Positions 52,715 to 64,000 of a stretch of DNA of 64,000 nucleotides are shown piece by piece. The notes beneath the pieces are model-generated. The model was not told the origin of the DNA and did not search any database. It saw only the letters and a list, made by a program, of their open reading frames with translations. The DNA comes from Bryopsis sp. KO-2023 (lineage: Eukaryota; Chlorophyta; Ulvophyceae; Bryopsidales; Bryopsidaceae): positions 496,001 to 560,000 of the forward strand of contig BSYQ01000003.1 in the NCBI GenBank assembly GCA_030272585.1. Direction: 5' to 3'. Position numbers and translations under genes: made by a program. The stretch's first letter is position 1. Every line of letters starts with the position of its first letter.

Positions 52715-53823
52715 TCAAGTCGCTTTCGTGAATGCCCCGATTGGGGTTCTCTTGGAACCCACTGCACGAGCTGCTGCTAACCCTGCAACAAGAAACAAAT
52801 CGAAAGCCACCATGAGCTACGCTGGTGTGGTGTCTACATAAGAAAATGCTTGTCATGATGCTTTTGGAGGTGGCCTTGACAACTGAATGTGAATTGCACG
52901 CAGGATAAAAAAACTGAGTCCTTGTAAAGGCTGGGTCTGAGTGGGGCAGTGTGGTGTTTGGTAAATATGCCACTCTTTTCGACACCTTTTGTCTCTTTTG
53001 CACCTACCCTGTTTTCTGTTGCCAGTTTGATGGGGCATGAGCCAGGATCGCTCCATAGTCTCTGTCTGGGGGGCCTCATCAGCTGGACTGATATTGGGCT
53101 GAGAGTCCATACATCCTTCTTGTGCACTCGGTCCGCAAGTCGAACCCAAATTCCTAGTCCCGGACAAGGCATCCTGAGTCAAGCTCTGTTTGCTTACAGT
53201 GCTGTGAGCAAAAGCAGGATGGCAGACTTAGTAACTTTGAATAAGGCAAAGAGGCAACCGCACCACCCTCCCTGCCCCCTCCCTACTTTTTGGGTGGGTC
53301 TTGGAAAAGTGCAGCGTTGATCGACTCAACAAAATTCCCACTGGGGGTCCTCTTGTTCCTAACCTGTCCAGTATCCATCGCTCAGTTTTCAGACAATTCA
53401 TACATACGACTACATATTTACAAACAATTTAACAGCAGTCCGTTGTCTTATCTTGCACAGGGTCCCACCTTGTGTGCCAGTTCCCTTGATTTTATTCCAC
53501 CCTGTCAGGAAAAAACTAATAGTTTCACTGGCAGAGAAATGGACGAGAAATGGACAGAAAAACTAGTGCGAATTTTGTCAGCAGAAATTATATTTCCAGG
53601 AAAAAAATTATCCTTCCTTCTGGGGAGGCGTTATGTTGTGAGCGTTAGCGTTTCAACTTGCCTCTGCATACAATGGCACGAACGTCTTTTTGGTAACTGT
53701 ACCCGGGGCTTCATCTTGCTCCTGTCAAGTGAAATATTGCGAAGGCTTTTCCTCAGTTTCGTAGATATTTTCCAGAAAACTGTGCAACCGAACGTCGTCA
53801 CGCCGCCACCCACAAGCATAAAT
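52715..53823 (-). CDS. 3' part of a tentative small minus-strand gene
   Basis: Three exons (53703-53823, 53008-53173, 52715-52782) fit together in phase with acceptable borders (donors GTACAG and GTAGGT; acceptors CTAG, TCAG and GCAG) and end at TGA 52715-52717. The predicted product has one hydrophobic segment (LVGGGVTTFGCTVFW), then a basic region, then a Ser/Gln/Pro-rich stretch and a basic end (AVGSKRTPIGAF). The 5' exon or exons upstream of 53823 could not be fixed; a protein-like ATG frame near 54106 is a candidate but its phase does not match. No family recognised. Confidence 0.35.
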
Positions 53824-54770
53824 CTAGTATGTACGATCCTTATTTCGTACCTGGGAATTTAATGAAGGCTCGCTGGCGGGCTCACACGCTTGGATGGTTC
53901 TTCCATACACTCGGTCGTTTTCCTGAGAGGGAGAGATTTAATTTCCACCCGTGTCTTGGTCAACGAAGACGATTGACGAGAATGGGGTGTTCTGAGGTTA
54001 TTGTGATTACTTCCGAGAAGTCTCTGATCAGCAGATTGAGGTGCTTTCGCCGATACGTCGCAGCCGTGAATTCGGAATACTGAAGGGTGGGATATGTCGG
54101 GGCCATGGTTGACTTTCAACGTATGTTGGCCGTGTGTAGAGAAACAAGCACAAACTAAATCGCTCCAACACCACGAGGGGTGATGTTGATTTCCACCACT
54201 CACACAAACTGTGTCTGTCGGACACGCTTCCTTGACCGATCTGCTTTTCTGTTTCTCTTCCACATTCTGCTCTGTGCAACTTCTTTGGGCGTTTGCTCCC
54301 CAAACTCAATCAAGGTCCCCCAAACTGGTGATATATCTACAAGATGTATTAACTTTCCAGGTCCAGAATGTTTAGTGTAATTGAGAACGGGTCTCAATAT
54401 CTGTACAGAGTGAAGGGAAAACACTCACAGATAAATAAGATGGACAATCCAAATATCTGGGACCAATAGACACCAATGGATTAGGGTGTGTGGAAAGAGG
54501 CTTGGTTGCAGACGGAAAAACATCTCTTGGTTTCTTTCAGAAAGAGTAAAAGGAGTTGGGGGACTCGGAACAACCAACATCGCAACGAGGAATCGTAATC
54601 TTTGGACTACGGGTACAGGGTATAATTATCTTAACACAGACCAAGTGACCTCGTCAGCCAAAATCTATGTCGATGCAAAACGAACCCACAAGCATATATA
54701 TCCATTTCGTGCAGCAACGAAACAAGGGACGGCTGTTGCAAGGACCCTCATCAAAAACCAAATCATAAAT
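53824..54770. other. Unresolved stretch upstream of the tentative gene
   Basis: May hold first exons of the gene at 52715-53823 (minus-strand frames around 53900-54260 are Ser/Arg-rich and transit-like) and 3' sequence of the ABM gene. I cannot assign exons with confidence. Confidence 0.3.
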
Positions 54771-55365
54771 TTAGTATTTTGCACTAACGGCTTTTTGCAG
54801 ATCCTTGAAGGGAACGAAATCGTCAGGGAAGCCGGCGCCTTTATCGGGGACATATTGGTAGATACCCTGCATGCATAAAGAATCAATCAACAAGAATTCG
54901 ATCAACCCAACTCAATACGTCAGGCTCATCTACATATTTCCAGAGAATGTGTACTAATATAGGGGGCGACTTTTGTCAAAAAACGACCAAACCGCGCTTA
55001 AGGATACCCATCCACTCACTAGGAGTTCTATCAAGACAACAGAGGTTTGGGAAATTAGCTCAGTCACCATAGGTCCCTAAAAAAACTACTATCTAAAAAT
55101 CTATCTATCTATCTATATATTTATAATGATTCTCAGCGACATTTGGAAACGAATACCCACCCCAGGGAGGTGGCTTCTTCGAGCGACCGGGCAGAGGGAC
55201 CATTTCTCCCATTCGGGGATGGATTGCCACACGCTAGAAACGACATAGTCTTCGTCCTCTCGAGAAACAGTCAGTTCACGGAAGCCGTCCATTTCTTGCA
55301 TGTACAGCTCTCGATGACGCCATTCCTTTTCGAAGGCTTCCACAGCATCCAATGGCACCCAGTAT
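54771..55365 (-). CDS. 3' exons of an ABM-domain (dimeric alpha-beta barrel) protein
   Basis: Two exons (55161-55365 and 54771-54866) join in phase and end at TAA. They encode most of an antibiotic-biosynthesis-monooxygenase-type domain: RYWVPLDAVEAFEKEW, a central helix, then EDEDYVVSSVWQSIPEWEKW, and an end with GIYQYVPDKGAGFPDDF. Proteins with this fold include small heme-degrading oxygenases and stress proteins; plastid members exist in plants. The start exon(s) between 55366 and ~56600 were not identified, so the N-terminus (including any transit peptide and the first beta strand) is missing. Exact function unknown. Confidence 0.65.
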
Positions 55366-56642
55366 CTGGAATCCAATATTACCGGTTACATTCACAAAAC
55401 AGCCAAAATCTTGATACAACTTTTGGAACTTTGCGTTGGCTGATGCCAACCTGAGTCTTTTGTCTTTACCCTCTCTGCCAACCCCCATGTATTTTTTTTG
55501 CTCTTTTCAAAAACCGCAACTAATTTGGGAAATTTGTTTTCTTTGTACATAGTAGTATCGTTCAGGCTTTCACCCATGCTGGGCATTGTCCCTTTGAAAA
55601 GCAGTGAAAAGAGTTTATGCCTTTTCAAATGGAAAAGCATACTTTCGCTTTAAAGAGAAAAATATTGCACCTCCTAGAAATACGTAGAAATCACATGGCA
55701 TGCATGAATTTAACACCAAATTCTCTACAGCAGGAAGACAGCCATCGAAAAGGATCTTTTGTTGAAGAGGCCACCGATTCACCTGTTAGTGTTTTTAAAC
55801 TCCTTGGGCACACCTTTATCAGACTTCCCACCTCCGGCACTTGCTTTGCTGGCATTCTGAATGAACAGCACCATCAACATCATCCATTCCATTTCAGAAT
55901 AACTTTATTTTTTTGGGAAAAAAAAAAGTGTGACATCTTTGTTTGGTCAACCCAGGCCAGTCCCCCCACAGAAAAAAAGTACTGAGTTCTGTGTCAGTCA
56001 ACCGTACTGTAATCTTGGGCGAGCCCCCCAACGGAGCCGAAGCCTTTCCGTTATTGTGGGCACGATGCCGTCTGAAGTCGTCAAATGCACTGGCCTGGTG
56101 ACGACCAAACATCGAGGACACACATTTTCAGCGACGAACGTCAGCGCGACTATTGCCTTTCGGTCGCTTCTTTTGCACAGTTCTGTTGATACATATTTCT
56201 CAGGTTGCTGAGATCCTCACAAGTCTATGTAAATGCTTAGGTCGCACGGGGACACACAGCCCTCCACAACCTCTCTGGCAACCCGTGTGCTTGAGCGACC
56301 GACCCAACTGACGCGTCAGACCGAATTCCATTCTTTCGCGTGCGTATCGCTTCGCGGTCCAGCAAGATATCGAACAAAAACAAAACCAAAAAACAGCGAC
56401 GCTGTTGTGATTTCTCGTTGCCCTCCTTCACATGCCAATCTGTGTTTCAGTCGCTTTGTCATACTCCGTGGTGGTTTTGTTTGTATTATGTCATATTCGC
56501 CTGAATCCCAAAAAATGCTGACGAATGACCCCACGTGATCAAATCCCGTTGCCTCGACACAAAAAAAGAACGCACACCTCGTCTTGAGCAACTGAATTTC
56601 GTCTAGCCGGTGTTTTACCTGAGTTTTCTTGCGATTCTCGGC
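55366..56642. other. Upstream region between the ABM gene and trpA
   Basis: Contains the unassigned 5' exon(s) of the minus-strand ABM gene and the trpA promoter. A Ser/Arg-containing minus-strand frame near 55990-56121 is a possible coding exon but no consistent splice pair was found. Confidence 0.35.
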
Positions 56643-58891
56643 ATGCGTGCGTTCAGATGTCGACCTTGTAGAGCCGTGCCAGTGATGGCGGTGCAATCAG
56701 TGTCCCGCGGAACAAAGCCCGAAGGTGTGTCCTGCGTTTGGTTGAAAGTAGCCCATTGCACACGATATGTTCAGCGTCGTCGAACCATCATATAAGGATT
56801 CAATCCACGCTTTATCTTTGATTGCAGTGTCTGGGCGCATGCGAGAGCTCAAGGAGCAAAACAAGTGAGCAGTGATTTATTAAACTAGTCTGACTGAAAT
56901 TCCAGAATATTAAAGCCCATGTGATTGTACTTATGTGGAACTGACAATGGATGGACTGTGGCGCAGGGTTGCTTTTATTCCCTATCTCTGTGGAGGAGAT
57001 CCAAATTTAGAAGTGACCAGAAAAGCAATTAAGATACTGGATGACTGTCAGGCCGATATAATCGAGCTTGGGGTCCCCTACTCTGTAAGTCGAATTTAGT
57101 GTCCCCTTGGTTTTCGTTAACAATGAAACCGCGAAAAGCCTCAGCCTATGTTTTTGAATCAAAGCCTCAAATCTCTCTGAATTGAAGGAAAAAAAAAGGA
57201 AAACATGTGAACTTCAGGAAGAAAATAAGATATCGAAATCTGAAGATGGAGGAATCCACTGTATCTGCAGTTGTTATTTTCCAAAGAAATCAATTTGATC
57301 CGTCTTGACGAAAAGATTCATTTTTTTGGATAATATTTATAAAAAAACCCCAAAAAACACTCCCAGGTTTGCTGAGATTTATCGGCCATTGACTGATCCT
57401 TTTTTTTTCGCCTCACATTAAAGGATCCCCTGGCTGATGGCCCCGTCATTCAGTCTGCAGCAACCAGAGCCCTTTCCAACGGCACAACTCTAGATGGGGT
57501 TTTGAATATGGTGAAATCTGTGACGCCAGAAATCAGCGCTCCTCTGGTTCTGTTCACCTATTACAACCCTGTGATGGCAAGGGGGTTGGATTTGTTCTGT
57601 GAACAAATCAAAGAGGCTGGTGCTGCAGGTAACCAACCAAAAAAAAAGATTATCTATCATTCAGTTTTATTGAGCTGTTGAGCTATCCATGTTTGTGTCG
57701 CATGCGTGTCGAAAGAAATTATTTTTACAAAAGGTGGGGTTTTGGTGGTGTTATTTTATTAGAAACTGAATCAAGTATGGTGTTGGTAACCCCAATCCTA
57801 TTGTTTTGTTGATTTGTCACCGTTTCAGATAGTGCTGGTGGCCCAAGCAAGGATATTGTTAGATGCAACATACTGTGTTTTTGCTTGTTAGGATTGCTTG
57901 TGCCAGACATCCCCCTTGAGGAAACTGGCGATGTCAGAGAAGCTTGCGCCAAAGTTGGGCTGGAGCTAGTTTTGTTAGTGACTCCCACCACTCCTGCGGA
58001 GCGGATGGAGAAAATTGCAAAGGCCACGGAGGGATTTGTGTATCTCGTCAGTGTGACTGGTGTGACAGGAGTGAGGACGGGGGTTTCTGATCGAGTGGAG
58101 GGATTGATTTCTGACTTGCAGGGGCTGACAGACAAGCCGGTGAGTGTTCCACTGAACATCATTTCAAAAACAAACTCCCAAAAAGGGCATTAGAACTGGT
58201 TGATATGCTTGCATTGTGGCATTTTATTGTGCTTTGCTAGCAATCATTCTTCCAGTTTTTCTACTGTGTCTGTTTTTAACCAGGCTGTGTCTGTCATGCA
58301 CCTCCCTAGAAAAAGAAAGGGGAAATGGTATTTGCTTGTTCCTTTTTGTTGACCTGTGACTTGGTTGTTCAGGTCAGTGTTGGGTTTGGTGTATCTGGCC
58401 CTGAGCAAGCAAAGAAATTAGTGTCGTGGGGAGCTGAAGGCGTAATTGTGGGGTCGGCTCTTGTCAGAGCACTGGGGGATGCACCGAATCCTGTAAGTCC
58501 AGTCCGCTTTTGACAGAAATCTATCAGAACCCCTGATTAAATTCTTCTCTTGGAGATTGGGGTTGATTGTGTCACTAGTTGATTGAATACCTGGCAATGT
58601 GGGGTGTCTTGCAACAAGAAGATTTTTTTGTTTTGCGCACAATTTAACTTCGATTCGCACCAGCACTTGGTTGTGAAAATCGAAGTGAGGCCGAAATTTC
58701 TGAAGTAATGCTCAGTTCTTTTTTTTTATGAAATCGGGAATTTCTTAGCATTTCGATTGATTAATCTTGTCATAATTTCTTATTGTCGATCATAGTTTAT
58801 CAATTCCTTTGGATGGTGCTTTTTGTTGCAGGAGGAGGGCCTTCAACAAATGAAAGAACTTGCTGGCTCATTAAGAGAAGCCATCCCGTGA
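56643..58891 (+). CDS. trpA: Tryptophan synthase alpha chain, plastid
   Basis: Seven exons (56643-56724, 56828-56864, 56967-57084, 57424-57628, 57892-58139, 58373-58492, 58832-58891) in agreeing phase give 289 residues. The enzyme cleaves indole-3-glycerol phosphate to indole and glyceraldehyde-3-phosphate; indole passes to the beta subunit. Seen: [15 protein letters not shown], carrying the catalytic Glu and Asp; the [11 protein letters not shown] substrate loop; [23 protein letters not shown] in the phosphate-binding loop; and GVIVGSALV. The core is the usual ~265 residues, leaving an N-terminal extension of only ~25, rich in Arg, Cys and Val. That is short for a plastid transit peptide, so another upstream exon is possible. 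Confidence 0.93.
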
Positions 58892-59684
58892 TGATTTTCT
58901 GTGTGCCCTAATTTTGATTGTGGATTTTGTCCGATCCATCGATATCCTTTAGGTGGCCCACCTGCTGAGAGCAGCCTTTTCCCCTCTTTTTCTTCGAAAT
59001 CGAGACAGCTGTTATTTTTGTTTATGCACATTCTGCCAGAGGGATGCTATAGTCAAGCCTCAGGATTTTTCGCCTACTTCAGTTGTGCCCTTTTTAAGGG
59101 GTGGGTTTTTGGTTGAACGAAACAATGCTTTCAATTTGTCAACACATGAAAAGTTGTGGAATGTATGCTGGATGGGGAAAAAAAAGAACTCTCTACTTGG
59201 TTTTTGTTAGATTGGTGAATATGCAAAAAGGAAGATTTTTATTGGGAAATTTTTGTTTTGAATCCAAGTGATCTACAACCAGTCCCTCCAACACAAACTC
59301 CTCTGGGTGGGGAAAACCTGAAACATCCCGCACCTTTTGCAACTCTTGACCTTTCCGGCATGTCACTGACAGGCAAAAAAATTAGGTTGGTTTGTGAAAT
59401 GGAGGAATTTTTTCGAATGCAGGGTCAGTGTGACTGTGCTCGATTGCTGTGGAAATTGATTCAGTGGACAGAATTGGGCAAAATCGAGATGGGTCATGAC
59501 CCTTGGGCTGAAAGTTCATTGCATTCTTTCCTTTTTAATATTTCGGAAATTGACCATCCCACTATCCTTTTAATTATGGTTCCACCCACGACAATGTTCT
59601 TACCATACCCCCCATGAGTCCACTGCTGGATTACCCTGCTGATAAACCCAGAACGAACACAGCCCTAAAACGAATCACACAGCC
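58892..59684. other. Convergent intergenic region of trpA and OMA1
   Basis: 3' sequence of both genes. A 119-codon plus-strand ORF at 59258-59617 lacks recognisable domains or context and is not called. Confidence 0.5.
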
Positions 59685-62497
59685 CTAAAACGAATCACCA
59701 AATCTTGAAAACCCAGACATTTCACCGAACTCATTCCTCATCCTGCATCCGCTGTCATGATACACTTGAATTGCCTCCGGGATCTCTTGTTCCACTTTTT
59801 TCACTCTTTCTGAAGTCACTGGGTGAGTTCTCAGCAAATCTGGTATCATATCGTGGGGTAGCTTGGATGCTTTTGCCTCCATTTTATCCAGTTTGTTCAA
59901 AACTGAAGCGGCAGCCGAAGGATTGAAGCAAGCTCTTGCCATCAATCTTGCACCAATAACATCTGCTTCGGTCTCTGCCCGCCTGTACCACAACATTTCT
60001 CACCAAGCTTCTTTCAGTGTGGGGAAACGGACATTGAAATTGGCTTGGGCTTAGTAAAGTTGATACTCAAGGTTTTGCAAGTGTGTCGACACATGTCTTG
60101 TGTATTTGCTTCAGTGGTGCTTTAGTATGACCATTTTTTATTCCAAATTGCAAAGGATTAAATGCAAGCATGTGTTGGCACCTTGAATTAGGAAGGCTGA
60201 CAATCAGTTGGCTGAGCCCGATCGGAAATGAAATTCCAAAAATTGCGTTGAGAGCCACCTGCAGAAAAACAACTTGAACTATGGTGGTCAACAGGAAGAC
60301 ATGGGGTTGAGAAGCTCAAGAAAATCACGTCGAAGGCAATGGGTTCGTTGTGTTTATCAGAAACTCCACATTAATCTTGCTTCTCCACCAATGCTATTCA
60401 GATTCATCTTGAATCGATTCTTTTTCTTGTTTTTCTTTCTTCGCTTCGAATTGGATTTTCTTTTCTCACCACCACGACATGCTATGGGTGCTTTATCAGG
60501 TTTTCACCCTCAAAGTAATGCATTGAAAAGACAAAGATAAAGTCGCACCTTCAACACCACAATGACGCCCAGCTCCGTGATTTTCTCTGCCTGGAAAAAC
60601 ACATTTCTTTCTCAAATCACCATCCAAAGTTTCCAATCTAACAGAGAAAAAAACCCGCTGACCACCAAAAATGGCCATCAGCCGGTCTTAAAAAACAATT
60701 ACAGAAGTTGGGCCCTTATCACTCATTTGCTCCGCGGATGGACCGAGACAGGAAGGAAAAAAGACTCACTGAATGTCTTGCGACGACGTGAGCAGCTTCG
60801 TGGGCAAGCACCGCAGCCAGCTCATCGTCATTGGAGATTACACTCAGCAGGAGCCCCGTAAAAATCACCACTTTGCCACCAGGGACAACGAACGCATTAA
60901 CATTGCTCCTATCATCGACCACCGCAAACTCCCAGTCTAGATTCTGCATACAATGGAAAAAACAACAATGGACAAATGTAAGATATAAACGGCAAAGGTA
61001 AGATTCTGGGCACCTCAGTTGATACACTTTCTCACTATCCATTGGATCCAGCGACCTAACATTCAATGCAGTGAATTGCGGTTTGTTGGCAGGTCGTTCA
61101 CCCAATGCCACAAACTGATGTGAAAGGGGTGAATGCAATTTGGCTGAGTGAGCCAGAATAAGGTCCATACTTTCATGTGAGCTGTGTTTCCTCCACCATT
61201 GCCATCATCCACAACAGCAGCGATTCTCAAACCAATCTGTCTAGCATCAATACGCAAACGCATTTTGGCTGTTGATGCTGCGAGCATTCGTTTGATCAGC
61301 TGGAGGTGTTTTTACACTTAAATTGTGAAATGTATGCGATGCAATATCCATCAAAAAGTGCATTTCTGGGAGGGCATCGTTTCAGGCTTGCACAGTTGCT
61401 CGACAGCCAAACCTGATTCTTTTCACGATCGGATGTGAGTTTGGTAGGAGGGTCCCATCCTGGGCAGCACTAGCTTTCACCTGAAAAAAATATACCATTG
61501 TGAAGTTTTTTCAATGGTAAGATCCTTGCTTGTCATTCGAGCAGTGCCTGGGTGCACATTTTGAATAGCACAGTCAAACACTGAGCAAACCACTTATACT
61601 AAAAAATCTACTAACAACACATGGGCCAGGCGGCGGGACGTATTGTTATTTTCTCATATTTTATATTTTTTAATACTTTATAGATGTATATATAATTACT
61701 GAGTTTTTTTTCTGAGAAAAACTGTGGATAAAAAATGCACATGGTGGAAACCCTGCTTCGAATGATTTGGTGAGCATTTCCCCACATATTTCAAAAGAAA
61801 GCGGAAAAAACACACGCCAAAACCACAATGACACATGGCTTGCCTGCTGAAAAGTTTCAAGCCCCATCTGTCTCTCTTTTTTTGCAGAGATCATCAATGA
61901 ATGACGTCGGTGTGTGTAGGGGACTGTTTCCAGTCCAGAAATATACAAACCCAAACCGCAGCAGCCCACAGCACCGAATACATACATATTTACTTTCGGA
62001 TCCCAAAGCACCCTTCTGGATCTTTCAAAGTGCTCATAGCCACTGCAACAACGCATCTGGGCCCATGTCATTTATTTATTTGCATCAGATGGGTGAGGCT
62101 TGCAGCCTCGAGGTAATTCATTGAAGAAAGAAACAAAAAATAATGGGATTCTTGCATGTAATTGTAACCCCCATCTGTGGCTTTGGTTTTTTTTTTCTGT
62201 AGAAAAAAATTGTATTCTGCATGTTTTAGCCCCTCTGAAGATCTCATCGAATTGTGGGAAAAGCTGAACCTACCTATACTCACTCTTTGCAATGATAGAC
62301 GTTCATGTCGAAGTTTTTGAATCGAGAATCCCAGTTTGAAAGGGAAGCATGTTTGTTTTTAGTTGATTTATGCTAGACCTTGGATCGGTGAATCTGGAGC
62401 GCTGCCAAATGGTGTGCGGCTGCAAAGGTTTTGACGCTCTGGATGACCATTTAGATATTGCGGCCAGCAGACTCGCGCTCGCTCCACGAAAAGCCAT
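59685..62497 (-). CDS. OMA1: Mitochondrial inner-membrane metalloprotease OMA1 (M48)
   Basis: Eight exons: 62379-62497, 61844-62042, 61427-61480, 61171-61299, 60770-60943, 60549-60590, 60182-60258, 59685-59982. Phases agree, giving 363 residues. An Arg/Ser/Ala-rich mitochondrial presequence (~1-39) is followed by a membrane helix (~58-77, VFGAVGCCGLGLYISG) and the conserved ETVPYT-x-R-x-H block. The M48 core has NAFVVPGGKV, the zinc motif HEAAH (~215-219) and the third ligand in RAETEAD. OMA1 is the stress-activated protease of the inner membrane that cleaves unneeded or damaged proteins. Intron 2 has a GC donor (GCAAGC). The small 14-codon exon 6 and the GTGAAA donor of exon 3 are the least certain borders. 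Confidence 0.85.
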
Positions 62498-62703
62498 GTT
62501 CGAGCGGGGAAGAGACCCAAGTAGACAGCGATCCAGTTCTAAGCATGCAGGCATGCACCGAGGATTTTCGAGTTGCACGAAATTGTTTTTGACGCGTGGT
62601 GATCCAGGAAATCCCCTGGATCATTGAAATTTCTGCTGGATTGAAACAGTGGGGCGGTTGGTGGAGTGCTTGCTTTCGGCGCATTGCGGAAGAAAAGCGA
62701 AAC
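62498..62703. promoter_or_regulatory. Short bidirectional promoter of OMA1 and cL38
   Basis: Only 206 bp separate the divergent start codons of a mitochondrial protease gene (minus) and a plastid ribosomal protein gene (plus). No TATA box is evident. Confidence 0.5.
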
Positions 62704-63064
62704 ATGATCGTGGGAGTGAGCTCGCGAGTGGCCACCACCACCTTTGTAGGTGGATCCACCACCACCCGTCTCAACACCGAGTGTGCCAAACGAGTTCAGC
62801 ACAAAGCCACCAAACATCACAGGAAAACTCGGCCGAAAAAGGTAACTCTCTCCAAACCCTTTTCCGTCCTACGCTTTTTTTTTTCTCCCGTTCTGTACCC
62901 CTTGAGGTGCTGGTAGCTTGATATCAGTTGAAACTGACGGCTGGCGTGCTTGTGCGAGATAGAGCAACCCATACGATAAAAACAAGAAACCAGCTGAGTA
63001 CCCTCCACTTCCAGCTCCTCCCCCACAAGTTGTGGTCCTCAGTGAGCCGGCACCTAGCGAGTGA
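62704..63064 (+). CDS. Plastid large-subunit ribosomal protein cL38 (PSRP6-like)
   Basis: Two exons (62704-62841 and 62963-63064) in phase 0 give 79 residues. The C-terminal half carries the family pattern: a basic KATKHHRKTRPKK block, a short linker (SNPYDKN), then EYPPLPAPPP and a Val/Leu end. PSRP6/cL38 is a plant-specific protein of the chloroplast 50S ribosomal subunit. The N-terminal ~30 residues are rich in Thr/Ser/Val and could be a short transit peptide. The frame is open further upstream without a good ATG context, so a slightly longer N-terminus cannot be excluded. Confidence 0.75.
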
Positions 63065-64000
63065 TTTCCTAAGGTTGTGTGAAAACCGAGGTGAGTCACC
63101 CCAGCACCTACAGAATTTGGCACAGGCACTGAATCCTATCCCTATGGAAGCCCTCATTTTCATTGGTGGATTTTGCAAAGCTGGATTTGGAGTAGGAATC
63201 AGGGTCTGTTAGGAATTATCAATCATGTTTTGAATGGCTGGGTTGGAGGTGGTGGGTGTTCAAAAAGACTTGCGGGATGTCTGTAGTTTGTTTCTCGTTT
63301 GAGGATGCGTGTTTTTTTTTTTTTTTTCTGCTGTAGGAGTGAGCGAGAGAGAGAGTGAGATGAGCGAATTCGTTTTGGGGATTTGAAAAAAAAAAGCAGG
63401 ATGTGAACTTTCTGATCACATCAATTGGTTTTCTTTTGTTTTTTTTCTGGACGACCAGACTATTTTTGGTTATTGTTAGTCAAGCTGGTGGTCCTGTAAA
63501 GAAAAAGGTTTTGCAGCCTCTGATCGATTCCCACTCTTTTGCTTACGGTCTTTTTCTGTGCATCTGGTGGCTCCTTGAGGGGAAAAAAATCAATCGCTGA
63601 CAAGGAAAAACAAATAGATTACATGTCGAGAAAAAATCAAATCCCCTCCCCTCCCCCTGATCCACCAAAAAAGAGCTGAAAGAAAAGGGAGAAAAAAGCA
63701 CCCAGAATTGATGAAATCACAACATCCCCACCCCTAGCCTAATATCTCTGTCAAAACAAAACGAGGATGCGCCTGATAGATCGCCCATTCTCTAGAAATT
63801 CCTCCTAATCCTGCAAGAATATGGCTAAGCCAGCAAGGATCCATTGACTGGCCTCGGCATTGTTTGAGACTGGCATTTGCACTTCAGTTAGCAACTTGGA
63901 TCGTGTTTCCTCCGAATATAATGGAACTGCTGTGGTTTGGCACGGGGGTGAGTAGGATTCTTGCACCCAGGCAAATGCTCCAGATGGAATCGGACAAGAT
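63065..64000. other. Downstream region to the window edge, no gene supported
   Basis: 3' sequence of cL38, with T- and GA-rich runs (about 63310-63360), then AT-rich DNA to the right edge. No credible ORF, splice pair or RNA gene was found. Confidence 0.5.

Noticed and set aside
52715-52782. Thiolase-like N-terminal motif (SKRTPIGAF)
   Set aside because: It is at the extreme C-terminus of the predicted frame, followed by a stop, with no other thiolase sequence.
53290-53862. 190-codon plus-strand ORF
   Set aside because: Composition is Phe/Leu/Ser-rich without domains, and better-supported minus-strand exons overlap it.
59258-59617. 119-codon plus-strand ORF after trpA
   Set aside because: No domain and no splice context; position fits trpA 3' sequence.

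Overview
The window is nuclear DNA from a member of the green lineage (Viridiplantae), most likely a streptophyte alga or another early-diverging plant; the species cannot be fixed from sequence alone. The evidence is intron-containing genes with GT-AG (and two GC-AG) introns, a plastid ribosomal protein cL38/PSRP6-like gene, a nuclear tryptophan synthase alpha gene, an organellar bacterial-type AspRS, a plant NTMC2-type SMP-C2 protein, and Ty3/gypsy chromoviruses with chromodomains. All exon structures below were read by eye from splice consensus and reading phase.

Left third (1-26.7 kb): accessory, repeat-dominated DNA. The end of one unit (1-938) runs into a 570-bp LTR. A ~15-kb block follows, holding a Ty3/gypsy gag (1528-4305) and pol (4215-6668, resuming at 13350-15071) and a separate coiled-coil ORF with its own TATA box (15400-16593). 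The block is closed by a nearly identical copy of the same LTR in the opposite orientation (16591-17161). A second, intact and apparently very young chromovirus (6669-13344; 151-bp LTRs that look identical, CGGAC target duplication) sits inside the RNase H part of the outer pol. Beyond the block lie a hAT transposase remnant, a 6 x 137-bp tandem array, several minisatellites, a small three-exon gene of unknown family (20325-21088, minus), and foldback DNA rich in GATCGG, CTGTGCA, GGTTACGG and CCGGTC motifs. The foldback DNA includes a hAT-type MITE with an 8-bp target duplication inside a tRNA-like repeat. A BED-zinc-finger gene (24363-26686) lies further on.

Middle and right (27-64 kb): ordinary gene space, moderately dense, with AT-rich gaps. 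In order: a DUF3172-like plastid membrane protein (minus); a 14-exon fusion of armadillo repeats to a protein-L-isoaspartate-methyltransferase-like domain (minus); NSE3/MAGE (plus); a small predicted plastid membrane protein (minus); a 10-exon SMP-C2 lipid-transfer-type protein with an extra C-terminal membrane anchor (minus); a two-exon small membrane protein followed 83 bp later by organellar AspRS (both plus); a tentative small gene (minus); the 3' exons of an ABM-domain gene (minus); trpA (plus); OMA1 (minus); and plastid ribosomal protein cL38 (plus).

Three pairs in the right half are clearly head to head with short shared promoter regions: ARM-PCMT/NSE3, NTMC2/small membrane protein, and OMA1/cL38. 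ABM/trpA may be a fourth. Many of these products are predicted to act in organelles. The most unusual features are the inverted-LTR block with its extra ORF, the ARM-PCMT fusion, the SMP-C2 protein with two membrane segments, and the three-exon orphan gene among the repeats.
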